From contig JAKMDI010000023.1 in assembly GCA_022428005.1 (NCBI GenBank), positions 34,306 through 98,305 on the forward strand: a DNA stretch of 64,000 nt. The letters run 5' to 3'. This document shows, piece after piece, positions 27,668 through 36,771 of this stretch. The stretch is from Flavobacteriaceae bacterium. GTDB lineage: Bacteria; Bacteroidota; Bacteroidia; Flavobacteriales; Flavobacteriaceae. The stretch's first letter is position 1. Each line of letters opens with the position of its first letter. Made by a program: the position numbers and the translations under genes. The notes beneath the pieces were generated by a model. It searched no databases, was not told the DNA's origin, and was given only the letters and a program-made list of their open reading frames with translations.

Positions 27668-29004
27668 AAAGTGGATCTGCTACCTTTGGTACCCAACCCA
27701 TCCCCCAACTTCTCATAAAACAGGCAGTACCTGCCGCAGTAGGTATTTTGGTAATGTCCCTAAATGTGTTGATAGACACCATTTTTGTAGGACAGTGGAT
27801 TGGCGCTAATGCCATCGCCGCCATCAACGTTGTTTTACCTGTTTCTTTTTTTATTGCAGCGTTGGGAATGGCCATTGGTTTGGGTGGGGGATCTATAATT
27901 TCCAGGGCGTTAGGAAAAGATAATTTAGCCAAAGCAACAAAAACTTTTGGCAACCAAATTGTACTCAACTTCTCCCTAACCATAAGTTTTGCATTGGTAG
28001 GTTTACTTTTTATGGACAGCATTATCCCTGCGTTTGGCGGTAAAGGTGCGCTATTTGAACCCGCCAAAATATACTACACCATTGTCCTTTATGGTGTCCC
28101 CATTCTCGGGTTTTGTATGATGGGTAATAATGTCATTCGTGCAGTAGGAAAACCCAAGTATGCCATGTATGCAATGATGCTCCCTTCCATTTCCAACTTG
28201 ATTCTGGACTATCTTCTGATCTATATTTTCGATTTTGGAATGTATGGCGCAGCATGGGCCACCACCCTGTCCTATGGTGTTTGCGGTATTTATATTCTCT
28301 ACTTTTTTACTTCTAAAAACGCTGAATTAAAACCATTGCTCAGTGATTTTAAAATTGAATGGAGCATCACCAAAGAAATCGGTGCGTTGGGATCGGTAAC
28401 CCTCGCCCGCCAGGCTGTGGTCAGCATATCAGTACTGCTGGTAAACAACTTACTTTACCGTCTGGACGGTGAATCGGCAGTGGCTGTCTATGCCATAATC
28501 AGTAGGCTCTTGATGTTTTCCTTATTCCCAATATTGGGTATCACGCAGGGTTTTATTCCTATTGCAGGGTATAACTACGGAGCAAAAAACAAAAAAAGGG
28601 TAGAACAGGTCATAAGAACTGCAGTGCTTTATTCTTCTGGCTTGGCGACCTTAGTGTTTATGATGATTTATGCCTTTTCAAATTCTATTGGAACTATTTT
28701 TACCAGTGAGCCATTGGTATTGCAAAAGACGCCTGCAGCCATAAGGTGGGTGTTTGCGGCAACGCCCATTGTGGGCATTCAACTCATAGGTGCAGCCTAC
28801 TACCAAGCTATTGGAAAAGCCCTGCCAGCTTTGCTTCTTACCCTGACCCGTCAAGGATTTTTCTTTATACCATTGCTCTATATTTTACCTGGATTTTTGG
28901 GGATCGATGGGGTGTGGATCGCTTTTCCCATTGCCGAATTATTAGCAGCTATTGTTACAGGAGGGTTTTTGATTTATGAACTTAAGAAGTATTTAAATTC
29001 TTAA
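27664..29004 (+). CDS. MATE-family efflux transporter
   Basis: This is a 446-residue integral membrane protein with about 12 hydrophobic segments arranged as two repeats. Typical MATE patterns are present: VPAAVGILVMSLNVLIDTIFVGQWIGANAIAAI at the N-terminus and SRLLMFSLFPILGITQGFIPIAGYNYGAKNKKRV in the second half. Such carriers export drugs or metabolites in exchange for Na+ or H+. It overlaps hemH by 4 bases, so co-expression is likely; export of a porphyrin or haem-linked compound is speculation. The final segments end in a short charged tail (ELKKYLNS). Confidence 0.92.
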   Translation: MKSGSATFGTQPIPQLLIKQAVPAAVGILVMSLNVLIDTIFVGQWIGANAIAAINVVLPVSFFIAALGMAIGLGGGSIISRALGKDNLAKATKTFGNQIVLNFSLTISFALVGLLFMDSIIPAFGGKGALFEPAKIYYTIVLYGVPILGFCMMGNNVIRAVGKPKYAMYAMMLPSISNLILDYLLIYIFDFGMYGAAWATTLSYGVCGIYILYFFTSKNAELKPLLSDFKIEWSITKEIGALGSVTLARQAVVSISVLLVNNLLYRLDGESAVAVYAIISRLLMFSLFPILGITQGFIPIAGYNYGAKNKKRVEQVIRTAVLYSSGLATLVFMMIYAFSNSIGTIFTSEPLVLQKTPAAIRWVFAATPIVGIQLIGAAYYQAIGKALPALLLTLTRQGFFFIPLLYILPGFLGIDGVWIAFPIAELLAAIVTGGFLIYELKKYLNS

Positions 29005-29102
29005 TTTTCCCATGCGAAACAAGACACCGATTTGTTTAAGTTTTTGTACTTTGGAGTATTATTTATTGTTTCCAAACCATTGATTAAAATAGCATCTGGC
29101 GA

Positions 29103-29657
29103 ATGGAATATTACAATTATATCAAATCATTACATTTAATATTTGTCATTACATGGTTTGCTGGTTTGTTTTATGAACCTCGATTGTTTATTTATCACAT
29201 TGAGGCGTCCAAAAAAAAATCTCCTGAAAAAGAAATTTTAGAGGAACAACTAAAGGTGATGGAGCGCAGGTTGTGGTACATAATTACCTGGCCTTCAGCT
29301 ATTTTAGCAAGTATTTTTGCAACATGGCTTTTGATATTAATGCCCGAATTACTCTCCCAGTCTTGGATGTTAGTCAAAATTGGATTCCTGTCTTTACTAT
29401 TTGCCTACCACCTTAAAACCCATCAAATTTTCTTGGCATTACAAAAAAACCAGATCAAATATTCTTCCAATTTTATGCGTATCTGGAATGAAGGAGCTAC
29501 CCTGTTTTTGTTTGCAATTGTTTTTTTAGCCATAGTAAAAAGCGCGATTCACTGGATTTTTATGGTGATAGGAAGTTTTGGACTTATTGCTTTTTTGATG
29601 CTAGCAATTAAGTTATACAAACGGCTAAGAGAGAAATCTTCTGTCAAAAATGATTAG
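29103..29657 (+). CDS. hemJ: Protoporphyrinogen oxidase HemJ
   Basis: The 184-residue membrane protein matches HemJ (once filed under the CopD or UPF0093 family). The N-terminal helix carries SLHLIFVITWFAGLFYEPRLFIYH with the conserved His and Arg, and RRLWYIITWPSAILAS follows with the second conserved block. HemJ converts protoporphyrinogen IX to protoporphyrin IX and is thought to feed the respiratory quinone pool. Its place between hemH and the haem arm supports this, and no hemG or hemY is present here. Its end overlaps the kinase gene by 8 bases. Confidence 0.9.
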   Translation: MEYYNYIKSLHLIFVITWFAGLFYEPRLFIYHIEASKKKSPEKEILEEQLKVMERRLWYIITWPSAILASIFATWLLILMPELLSQSWMLVKIGFLSLLFAYHLKTHQIFLALQKNQIKYSSNFMRIWNEGATLFLFAIVFLAIVKSAIHWIFMVIGSFGLIAFLMLAIKLYKRLREKSSVKND

Positions 29658-31101
29658 TCTTTTAAGAAGAATTTCCCTGAGAACCCAAATCTTTATCTCC
29701 ATGATAGTTTTGGTATTCTTGGCCTGTTTATTAATCCTTGCAGCAACCTATTTTCAATATCAAAACGAATCTACCGATTACAATAACTTTCGGTTGAACC
29801 GCAAAGAAAATCAATTGAGAAAACAAATTGATTATTTGGTCAAGAAGAACGATCTGTTGGGTAAAAATGACAGTATTTGGTCGCTTCATAAGGAAGAATT
29901 TACTGCTGTAATCAAAATTCACAAGGTGAACTATTCTGTTTTTAACTTACAGGGAAAACCGCTTTTTACCTCATTCCTCCCCTTAAAAGTTATTGCAAAC
30001 AACTATTCGCTTAAAGCGGACTTTTTGAGTGCTATTTTAGAAAAATCTGACCGAAGGGTTTTAGAGGAAAACAATGACGAGATCGGAAGATTTCAATCTT
30101 CCTACAGCATTCTAAAGGATGAATTTGACAAACCTTATGGGGTGCTGTTTTTCCCCTATTTTGAGGACGTTTCTTTTTCGGAAAACGAACTGAATACATT
30201 TTTGCAAAGCTTGTACCAGATCTATCTTTTGATGCTGGTTGTGGCGATCATTATGGCGTATTTTATTTCTAAATATATCTCTCGCTCGTTGGAAACCTTT
30301 CGCGAAAAAATTGACCAAACGGGACTCCTCAAAGAAAACGAAAAAATCAAACTCAAAAATGCCCCACGGGACATCGCAAGTTTGATCAATTCCTACAATA
30401 AAATGATCGATGAGTTGGAAAAAAGTGCAGAATTATTGGCACGAACCCAAAGAGAACAAGCATGGCAAGAAATGGCCAAACAAGTGGCTCATGAAATAAA
30501 AAACCCGCTGACCCCCATGCGACTGACTGTCCAAAGTTTTCAAAATAGGTTTTCTGAGGGCGACCCTGACAATACAAAAAAAATAGAAGATTTCTCTCAA
30601 ATACTTCTGGAGCAAATTGACACCATGAGTGATGTAGCCAACGCTTTCTCAGATTTTGCTACACTTCCAAAATCAAAGCTTGTTAAATCCGATTTGGTAG
30701 AAATCACCCGTCGATCATTGGAGATTTTTGAAGGGGCCGACATTGAATTGAAAACTTCAGATGATCAAATATTAATTCCATTGGATAAAACGCAATGGAT
30801 CAGAGTAACCACCAACATTATTCAAAATGCACTTCAGGCAGCCAAACAAGAGGAAAAAGTAAAAATCCAAGTCGGTATCAAAAAGAATTCCGATCATGTT
30901 AAAATAACCTTTACAGATGATGGAATTGGAATCCCAAAATCGATCCAATCAAAAATCTTTGAGCCCAAATTTACTACCAAATCAAAAGGCATGGGACTGG
31001 GCTTGGGTATTGTAAAGAATATTATTGACTCCATCGATGGGACAATCAAATACACTACCAGTAAAGATGGGACAAGTTTTATTATTTCATTAAATCTCTG
31101 A
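29650..31101 (+). CDS. NtrY-like membrane sensor histidine kinase
   Basis: The 483-residue kinase has two membrane helices (about 15-35 and 190-212) bracketing a periplasmic sensor of about 150 residues, a HAMP-like linker, and the phosphoacceptor box AKQVAHEIKNPLTPMRLTVQSF (His near 280). The ATP-binding domain shows the N box (TTNIIQNALQAAK) and the G boxes DDGIGIP and GMGLGLGIVKNII. The NPLTPMRL form is typical of NtrY-type kinases. No response regulator is adjacent, so the partner is elsewhere. It overlaps hemJ by 8 bases and precedes a crotonase by 2. Confidence 0.9.
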   Translation: MISLLRRISLRTQIFISMIVLVFLACLLILAATYFQYQNESTDYNNFRLNRKENQLRKQIDYLVKKNDLLGKNDSIWSLHKEEFTAVIKIHKVNYSVFNLQGKPLFTSFLPLKVIANNYSLKADFLSAILEKSDRRVLEENNDEIGRFQSSYSILKDEFDKPYGVLFFPYFEDVSFSENELNTFLQSLYQIYLLMLVVAIIMAYFISKYISRSLETFREKIDQTGLLKENEKIKLKNAPRDIASLINSYNKMIDELEKSAELLARTQREQAWQEMAKQVAHEIKNPLTPMRLTVQSFQNRFSEGDPDNTKKIEDFSQILLEQIDTMSDVANAFSDFATLPKSKLVKSDLVEITRRSLEIFEGADIELKTSDDQILIPLDKTQWIRVTTNIIQNALQAAKQEEKVKIQVGIKKNSDHVKITFTDDGIGIPKSIQSKIFEPKFTTKSKGMGLGLGIVKNIIDSIDGTIKYTTSKDGTSFIISLNL

Positions 31102-31103
31102 TA

Positions 31104-31862
31104 ATGGGTGAGGAATTACTTTGGGTTGAAATTCAAGACAACATCGGTTGGATCAAAATCAATCGCGAAAAAAAGTTAAATGCCCTAAATCAAAATCTAA
31201 TTGATGCGTTACACCACACATTCATTGATTTTCAAAACAACCCAGAGGTGAGGGTTATTATTCTGACAGGTAGTGGTGACAAAGCCTTTGTTGCAGGGGC
31301 CGATATTGCAGAATTTTCTGATTTTGGACCTTCGGAAGCTGCCCGCTTGGCTGCCCATGGAAATCGGGTTCTGTTCGATCAAGTTGCGCACTTGGAGAAA
31401 CCCGTTATTGCTGCCATCAATGGATATGCCCTGGGTGGTGGTTTAGAATTGGCCATGGCCTGTCACCTTAGGATAGCCTCTAAAAATGCCAAAATGGGAT
31501 TGCCAGAAGTATCCCTGGGAATCATTCCTGGATATGGAGGAACCCAGCGTTTGCCCAATTTGATTGGTAAAGGAAAGGCAATGGAAATGATTTTAACTGG
31601 CGATATGGTCAATGCTGACCAAGCGCTGCTTTTAGGGCTTGTCAATCAGGTTGTCCAGCCTGAGGACCTCTTGGAATCCGCCGTTGTCCTCGCCGAAAGA
31701 ATTATCAAAAATGCTCCCAATGCAATAAAAAATGCAATCAAAGCCATCAATGCAGCCGATGGCTCCAAGAGCGGTTTTCAGGTGGAGGAAATGATGTTTT
31801 CAAATTGTTTTGGCACCGAGGATTTTAAACAAAGAGTAAACGCTTTTTTAAAGAAACGGTAA
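31104..31862 (+). CDS. Enoyl-CoA hydratase/isomerase (crotonase family)
   Basis: The 252-residue crotonase hydrates 2-enoyl-CoA or a related acyl-CoA. The oxyanion-hole motif is AGADIAEF (near residue 65). The two catalytic glutamates are in GGGLELAMACHLRIAS (near 113) and MGLPEVSLGIIPGYGGTQRLP (near 133). The C-terminal trimerisation part ends in FGTEDFKQRVNAFLKKR. It is probably used in fatty acid or amino acid breakdown; the exact substrate is not clear. It lies 2 bases after the kinase gene. Confidence 0.92.
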   Translation: MGEELLWVEIQDNIGWIKINREKKLNALNQNLIDALHHTFIDFQNNPEVRVIILTGSGDKAFVAGADIAEFSDFGPSEAARLAAHGNRVLFDQVAHLEKPVIAAINGYALGGGLELAMACHLRIASKNAKMGLPEVSLGIIPGYGGTQRLPNLIGKGKAMEMILTGDMVNADQALLLGLVNQVVQPEDLLESAVVLAERIIKNAPNAIKNAIKAINAADGSKSGFQVEEMMFSNCFGTEDFKQRVNAFLKKR

Positions 31863-31891
31863 ACCAAACTCATGGTCTGTATTACTCTTGT

Positions 31892-31907
31892 TTTGTTGCA
31901 ACAAAAA
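31892..31907. repeat. Perfect 16-base palindrome TTTTGTTGCAACAAAA
   Basis: It lies 30 bases after the crotonase stop in a 140-base convergent gap with the bacilliredoxin gene. It is fully symmetric with no loop and no T-run on either side long enough for a standard terminator. It could be a weak bidirectional terminator or a protein-binding site. Confidence 0.5.
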
Positions 31908-32002
31908 ACCGCATATAAAAAATCGCCCCAAACGTCTGGGTTGATTATAATCTAATAACAAATCGGCTGAAAAAAGCTGCCTGGGTTAAAATAAGCCGTT
32001 GT

Positions 32003-32416
32003 CTAACTACAAAATTCGTTAAAAGCCTCGGTCAAATTATCTGCGATCAATTGCGCAGTACGCCCCTCAATGTGATGCCTTTCAATCATGTGTACCAATT
32101 CACCATCTTTAAAGAGCGCCAAACTGGGTGAGGAGGGCGGAAAAGGCATCATTTTTGCTCTTGCCGTGTCCGTAGCATCACGATCTACCCCTGCGAAAAC
32201 GGTAAACAAATGATCCGGAGTTTTGTCATGGGCTAAAGAAATTCTTACAGCAGGACGGGCATTGGCAGCGGCACAACCACAAACAGAATTAACAACCACC
32301 AAGGCAGTTCCGGGTTTTGATAAAGCTGCCTCTACAGATTCTGACGACATCAACTCTTCAAAGCCAATGGTGGTCAACTCCTCTTTCATCGGCTTTACTA
32401 TTTCTGCTGGATACAT
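32003..32416 (-). CDS. Bacilliredoxin, BrxA/BrxB (YphP/YqiW) family
   Basis: The frame extends upstream, but the ATG at 32416 (MYPAEIVKPMKEELTTIGF) is where homologues begin and is preceded by an A/T-rich leader. The 137-residue thioredoxin-like protein has the unusual CGC active site in VVVNSVCGCAAANARPAV. In Firmicutes these proteins remove bacillithiol from oxidised proteins; whether this organism makes bacillithiol is not shown here. It is divergent from the DjlA-like gene. Confidence 0.92.
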   Translation of the reverse strand: MYPAEIVKPMKEELTTIGFEELMSSESVEAALSKPGTALVVVNSVCGCAAANARPAVRISLAHDKTPDHLFTVFAGVDRDATDTARAKMMPFPPSSPSLALFKDGELVHMIERHHIEGRTAQLIADNLTEAFNEFCS

Positions 32417-32488
32417 AATTTTTTTTTGTAAAGATAAAAAACTCCCCAATTATTTAAAGAGCATTAAATAATCTTTTATCGACATTCG

Positions 32489-32496
32489 TATCTTTG
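32489..32496 (+). promoter_or_regulatory. Candidate -7 box (TATCTTTG) for the DjlA-like gene
   Basis: The octamer is an exact TAnnTTTG match, 22 bases before the ATG at 32519, a normal distance for a short leader. No TTG lies at the expected spacing upstream. Confidence 0.4.
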
Positions 32497-32518
32497 TAAG
32501 GGCAGTAAATTAAACAAT

Positions 32519-33238
32519 ATGATTAAGTGGGTGGCCGCCATTATCGGGTATTCTGTTTTTAGATTTCCGGGGGCTATTTTAGGATTTTTAGTAGGGCGCT
32601 TTGTTGAGTTTTTGGCCCAGGGCAGTGTTCAAATAAAAACTAACTCCTATGCCATCAGACCAGAGGCATTTCAGTTGAATTTATTGGCACTTTCTGCGCT
32701 GATTATAAAAGCGGATGGAAAAATCGAACGCAAGGAGTTAGAGTTTGTAAGAAGTTTTTTTATCGGCCAGTATGGAAAAGCAAAAGCGGACTCTATCTTC
32801 AAAACCTTTAATACCCAAATCAAAAATGAAACCCAGCATTTGGATCAATTGACCAGGGTATTCGTCCAGCAAACGCCCTATGAAACCCGTTTGCAAATTC
32901 TACATTTTTTATTTGGTATTGCCAATGCTGATGGTAGGGTCTCTGAAATTGAATTGACCAAACTCTCAGAAGTAGCCTCTGGGATGCGCTTGCGATTACC
33001 CGACTTTGAAAGCATCAAAGCCATGTTCATTAAAAATACGGACAACGCCTATAAAATCCTTGAAATAAGCCCCGACGCTGATGTTGATCAAATCAAAACG
33101 GCCTACAGAAAAATGGTTAAAAAATATCATCCAGACAAACTTCGTGGTCAAGACCCTGCCATGATCAAAGGAGCAGAGGAAAAATTTAGAGAGGTTCAAA
33201 AGGCCTATGAAGCGATAATGGATAAAAAAAATAGTTAA
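32519..33238 (+). CDS. DjlA-like co-chaperone: membrane segment, TerB-like domain, C-terminal J domain
   Basis: The 239-residue protein starts with a glycine-rich membrane segment (VAAIIGYSVFRFPGAILGFLVGRFVE). A TerB-like helical domain follows (about 50-160), including LSALIIKADGKIERKELEFVRSFF and GIANADGRVSEIELTKL. The J domain is at the C-terminus (YKILEISPDADVDQIKTAYRKMVKKYHPD), with its HPD motif intact. This order is that of DjlA, a DnaK co-chaperone anchored in the inner membrane. It is 9 bases upstream of the HupE gene. Confidence 0.88.
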   Translation: MIKWVAAIIGYSVFRFPGAILGFLVGRFVEFLAQGSVQIKTNSYAIRPEAFQLNLLALSALIIKADGKIERKELEFVRSFFIGQYGKAKADSIFKTFNTQIKNETQHLDQLTRVFVQQTPYETRLQILHFLFGIANADGRVSEIELTKLSEVASGMRLRLPDFESIKAMFIKNTDNAYKILEISPDADVDQIKTAYRKMVKKYHPDKLRGQDPAMIKGAEEKFREVQKAYEAIMDKKNS

Positions 33239-33247
33239 CAGCAGCGC

Positions 33248-33823
33248 ATGGAAAATTTTTGGTTTTATTTCTATTTGGGATTCGATCATGTGCTGGATAT
33301 TGGTGGGTTAGATCATTTTTACTTTCTCGTTGCCCTATCGGTTCCTTTTGCTTTTAAAAATTGGCGTAAACTATTACTTTGGGTAAGTATTTTTACCTTG
33401 GGACATTCCCTTTCTCTTTTAATATCCCATTATGAATGGATCAAAATAAAATCTGAATGGGTAGAATTTCTGATTCCAGTTACGATTTGTATTACCTGCC
33501 TTTCCATTCTTTTTCAAAAAAAACACCAACAGCTCAGTGGAGATTTGATCAACTTCATCACCTTATTTTTTGGATTGATTCACGGTTTCGGTTTTGGCCG
33601 TTACTTTAAGATGGTCGCTTCAGAGGGAGATGCCATATCGGCCCTTATTAAATTTGCGTTGGGGGTTGAGTTTGCTCAAGTATTGATCGTAATATTTGTC
33701 CTTATTATCAACTTACTGATTTTTGGGCTACTAAAAATTAAACGCAACAAATGGGAATGGATCATTGCTGCAATGGTTTTATCTCAAGCACTTTCAATGA
33801 CGATCAATAACTGGCCATTTTAG
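33248..33823 (+). CDS. HupE/UreJ-family membrane protein
   Basis: This is a 191-residue protein with about six hydrophobic segments. The family signature is present as GLDHFYFLVALSVPF (residues about 19-33) and FTLGHSLSLLISH (about 50-62), with conserved His residues that may bind metal, and FGLIHGFGFGRYF follows near 110. Members are proposed nickel or cobalt permeases or hydrogenase/urease accessory proteins, but no nickel enzyme is seen in this window. Probably co-transcribed with the DjlA-like gene 9 bases upstream. Confidence 0.85.
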   Translation: MENFWFYFYLGFDHVLDIGGLDHFYFLVALSVPFAFKNWRKLLLWVSIFTLGHSLSLLISHYEWIKIKSEWVEFLIPVTICITCLSILFQKKHQQLSGDLINFITLFFGLIHGFGFGRYFKMVASEGDAISALIKFALGVEFAQVLIVIFVLIINLLIFGLLKIKRNKWEWIIAAMVLSQALSMTINNWPF

Positions 33824-33838
33824 GTTATATTAGCATTC

Positions 33839-34264
33839 ATGTCTTCATACAAGCAAAAAAAATACGACAAAGCCTATCTCAAAATGGCACAGACCTGGGG
33901 GGAGCTCTCCCATTGCGAACGAAAAAAAGTAGGGGCTTTGATTGTCAAAGACCGAATGATTATTTCCGATGGATACAATGGAACACCTTCTGGATTTGAA
34001 AATCCCTGTGAAGATGAAGAAAACTACACCAAGTGGTATGTTCTTCACGCAGAAGCCAATGCCATTTTAAAAGTCGCAGCCTCCACCCAATCTTGCACTG
34101 GCGCCACCTTGTACATCACTCTTTCTCCATGCAGAGAGTGCAGTAAATTAATCCATCAATCTGGAATTAAAAGAGTGGTGTATTCCAAAGCCTACAAAGA
34201 CACTTCTGGTTTGGAATTTTTAGAAAAAGCTGGAGTTGATCTAACCCAAATGCCCTTGGGGTAA
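33839..34264 (+). CDS. dCMP deaminase family protein
   Basis: The 141-residue zinc deaminase converts dCMP to dUMP, supplying thymidylate synthesis. The zinc and proton-shuttle motif is VLHAEANAIL (residues about 63-72) and the second zinc pair is in SPCRECSKLIHQSG (about 98-111). The N-terminal LAQTWGELSHCERKKVGA-like segment matches deoxycytidylate deaminases rather than tRNA adenosine deaminases. It lies 15 bases after hupE and 25 before the S41 protease. Ribonucleotide reductase, another dNTP-pool gene, is about 3 kb away. Confidence 0.9.
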   Translation: MSSYKQKKYDKAYLKMAQTWGELSHCERKKVGALIVKDRMIISDGYNGTPSGFENPCEDEENYTKWYVLHAEANAILKVAASTQSCTGATLYITLSPCRECSKLIHQSGIKRVVYSKAYKDTSGLEFLEKAGVDLTQMPLG

Positions 34265-34289
34265 AACCTGCAAAATTTGTTATTTATCC

Positions 34290-35867
34290 ATGAAAAAAAA
34301 ATTAGTGCTTTTTACCATCGTTTTCCTTTCCATTTGCATCGGATATCTGCTGGGGAGCGAAAAACAGACCTTGATGCCGGGTCAAAATGGCACCTCCTCT
34401 ATCAAACGGTTGAATCGTTTGATGAATTACATTGAAAACGACTATGTAGAACGCATCAATACCGACAGCCTGGTTGGGAAAATAATCGAAGACATCGTCA
34501 ACCGTTTGGACCCTCATTCCGTTTACATCCCCGCTCGGGAAAAACAAAGTATTGCAGAAAACATGCAAGGTAATTTCTATGGTATTGGGGTCAGTTTTTT
34601 TATGCACAATGATAGTGTAGCCATCATTAGGGTATTGGAAGGAGGTCCCAGTGAGGCAAGTGGCTTACTTCCCGGCGACAGAATATTGATCGCCAATGAA
34701 GACACATTATTTCAAAAAAACTACTCCAGCGAAAAAATAATGCAAACCCTCAAAGGCAGACAAGGAACTCCTGTCAATTTGACCTTGTACCGCAGATCAG
34801 AAGATCGAATAATACAAGTGGAAATGAAACGTGGCGTGGTTCCTTTACCCAGTGTTGAGGCCCATTATTTGGTGGATCAAAACACCGGCTATCTAAAAAT
34901 TAATCGCTTTTCCCAAACCACCTATCAAGAGTTTAAAGCCGCCATGGAAAAACTACTGTCCGACGGAACTGAACAATTGATATTGGACCTGAGGAACAAC
35001 CCAGGAGGGTATTTATTTCCTGCTAAAAAAATTTCCAATGCTTTTTTGAAAAAAGACCAAACCATTGTAATCACTCAAAGTAATGTGGGGGAAGAAGAAA
35101 AATCATTGGCAAAAGGAGATGGTTTTTTTCAAGAGGGGAAACTGGTGGTCTTGGTAAATGAGCAATCGGCCTCGGCAAGTGAAATCGTAGCGGGCGCCAT
35201 GCAAGACAACGACAGGGGGTGGATCATTGGCAGAAGGACTTTCGGAAAGGGATTGGTTCAACAACAAATGCCATTGGGTGAGGGCGATGCTGTCCGCCTC
35301 ACCACCTCAAAATATTTTACACCTACCGGTCGGTCCATTCAAAAACCCTATAACGGTGACCGAGATGCCTATTTCGAGGACATCGGAAATCGCTACCACA
35401 CTGGGGAAATGGCCGATGCAAATAAAATCCCGGTTTCCGATAGTTTAGCATTTAAAACGCCTGAGGGAAGAACGGTTTTTGGAGGCGGTGGAATTACCCC
35501 AGATTTTTACATCACAAATACCAATACAGAAGCAGAGGAATGGAAAGCTTTTATTCTGAATTCCAACTTGATGAATAATTTTATTTTCAAACAATTGGAT
35601 AAAAATAGAAGAGCATTCAATGCATTAAAAAAAGAGGACTTGATGGCAGATCAATATATTGAAATGCTCCCCTGGCACAAACTTTTCGTGAGTTATTGTA
35701 TTGAAAAAGAGGTTGAAATTGAAATTAGTGAAGCAGAAACTTTAAAGGCGGTGAAGTCCTATTTGGGCCTTCAACTCTTTGGTGAAAATGTTTTTAACGA
35801 AATCAAAAATCGAGGTGATGTTTTTGTAGCGCGCGCCAAAAAATTGCTGGACAGTTTAAATAACTAA
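34290..35867 (+). CDS. C-terminal-processing S41 family peptidase
   Basis: The 525-residue protease has an N-terminal membrane anchor (LVLFTIVFLSICIGYLLG). A PDZ domain lies at about 95-180 (GVSFFMHNDSVAIIRVLEGGPSEASGLLPGDRI). The S41 core carries the catalytic Ser in NEQSASASEIVAGAMQDNDR (near 295) and the Lys in GRRTFGKGLVQQ (near 320). Such tail-specific proteases degrade or mature periplasmic proteins by their C-termini. A C-terminal extension of about 130 residues after GGGITPDFY is usual in Bacteroidota homologues. Its stop is adjacent to the convergent small membrane-protein gene. Confidence 0.93.
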   Translation: MKKKLVLFTIVFLSICIGYLLGSEKQTLMPGQNGTSSIKRLNRLMNYIENDYVERINTDSLVGKIIEDIVNRLDPHSVYIPAREKQSIAENMQGNFYGIGVSFFMHNDSVAIIRVLEGGPSEASGLLPGDRILIANEDTLFQKNYSSEKIMQTLKGRQGTPVNLTLYRRSEDRIIQVEMKRGVVPLPSVEAHYLVDQNTGYLKINRFSQTTYQEFKAAMEKLLSDGTEQLILDLRNNPGGYLFPAKKISNAFLKKDQTIVITQSNVGEEEKSLAKGDGFFQEGKLVVLVNEQSASASEIVAGAMQDNDRGWIIGRRTFGKGLVQQQMPLGEGDAVRLTTSKYFTPTGRSIQKPYNGDRDAYFEDIGNRYHTGEMADANKIPVSDSLAFKTPEGRTVFGGGGITPDFYITNTNTEAEEWKAFILNSNLMNNFIFKQLDKNRRAFNALKKEDLMADQYIEMLPWHKLFVSYCIEKEVEIEISEAETLKAVKSYLGLQLFGENVFNEIKNRGDVFVARAKKLLDSLNN

Positions 35868-35868
35868 A

Positions 35869-36066
35869 TCAGCGGTTTATTTTTTTTGAAACTTTTTTAG
35901 AAAGCAACAAGAGTAGTAAAAGTAAAAAGGCACAAAGTGCTGCCATTATTCCAATTACGGCAACCGAGCTGTCACCCGACAAGGGCGTTTCCCAGTTCAC
36001 TTGTAATGCATTAAAAACTACCATCCCCATGGACAATAACATTAAAATCAATATCCATTTTCTCAT
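35869..36066 (-). CDS. Small two-helix membrane protein of unknown function
   Basis: The 65-residue protein has an N-terminal hydrophobic segment (WILILMLLSMGMVVFNAL), a short polar loop, and a second very hydrophobic segment rich in leucine (ALCAFLLLLLLLLSKK), ending in basic residues. Composition and topology look genuine and the frame fills the gap between two genes exactly. I do not recognise a family. It is 40 bases downstream of marC on the same strand, so co-transcription is possible. Confidence 0.6.
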   Translation of the reverse strand: MRKWILILMLLSMGMVVFNALQVNWETPLSGDSSVAVIGIMAALCAFLLLLLLLLSKKVSKKINR

Positions 36067-36105
36067 ACGGTAAAATTAGCAAACTTCAGTGTAATTTTTT
36101 CCTGA

Positions 36106-36675
36106 TCAACCCACTATTTTACCAACATTGGACGCAAAAAGTTTTACCGCAATAGACAACAACACAATCCCAAATACTTTCCTAATAATATCTTTGCCTT
36201 GCTTTCCCAATAGCTTTTCCAATCTAAAAGAGAACTTTAGAATGTCATAGACAATGATCACATTAAGCAAGATGGCCACAATAATATTAATCAAATCGTA
36301 CTCTGCGCGTAAAGAAAGCAAAGACGTCATGGTGCTAGCGCCTGCAATAATAGGAAAAGCAAGTGGCACTATGGAAGCCACCTCTGGAGCGTCCACTTTA
36401 AACAAGGTAATCCCCAAGATCATTTCTAAGGCCAAAAAGAAAATTACAAAAGAACCAGCCACGGCAAAAGAATTGACATCTATCCCGATAAGGTGCAATA
36501 TCTGCTCTCCTAAAAAAAGAAAAGCTACCATGATCAGTGCGGCCACCAAAGCAGCTTTTTCGGACTGAATGTGGCCTGCCTTTTCTCTGAGTGCAATAAT
36601 AATTGGAATGCTACCAATTATATCTATCACGGCAAAAAGTACCATACTTGCCGTTAATATTTCTTTTAAGTCCAT
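36106..36675 (-). CDS. MarC-family integral membrane protein
   Basis: The 189-residue protein shows six hydrophobic segments and the MarC pattern: FAVIDIIGSIPIIIALRE at residues 15-32, IFFLALEMILGITLF near 80, and PLAFPIIAGASTMTSLLSL near 105. MarC proteins were once linked to multiple antibiotic resistance, but the function remains unproven. It is divergent from the DUF3109 gene. An imperfect repeat TATTCT/AGAATA lies between the two starts (36708-36726). Confidence 0.9.
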   Translation of the reverse strand: MDLKEILTASMVLFAVIDIIGSIPIIIALREKAGHIQSEKAALVAALIMVAFLFLGEQILHLIGIDVNSFAVAGSFVIFFLALEMILGITLFKVDAPEVASIVPLAFPIIAGASTMTSLLSLRAEYDLINIIVAILLNVIIVYDILKFSFRLEKLLGKQGKDIIRKVFGIVLLSIAVKLFASNVGKIVG

Positions 36676-36771
36676 TTGGAGTGGGTTTAGATTTGGGATG
36701 CATTAGGTATTCTAATTTTGAGAATATACTAAATTAGCGAAAATTAATCTGATTATTAATTCTTTTAAAGT

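Noticed and set aside
27612..28067. 151-codon minus-strand frame opposite the hemH/MATE junction
   Set aside because: It overlaps two well-supported genes on the other strand and has no family features.
36708..36726. TATTCT/AGAATA imperfect inverted repeat between marC and DUF3109
   Set aside because: Short arms with a 7-base spacer in AT-rich DNA; chance is likely.
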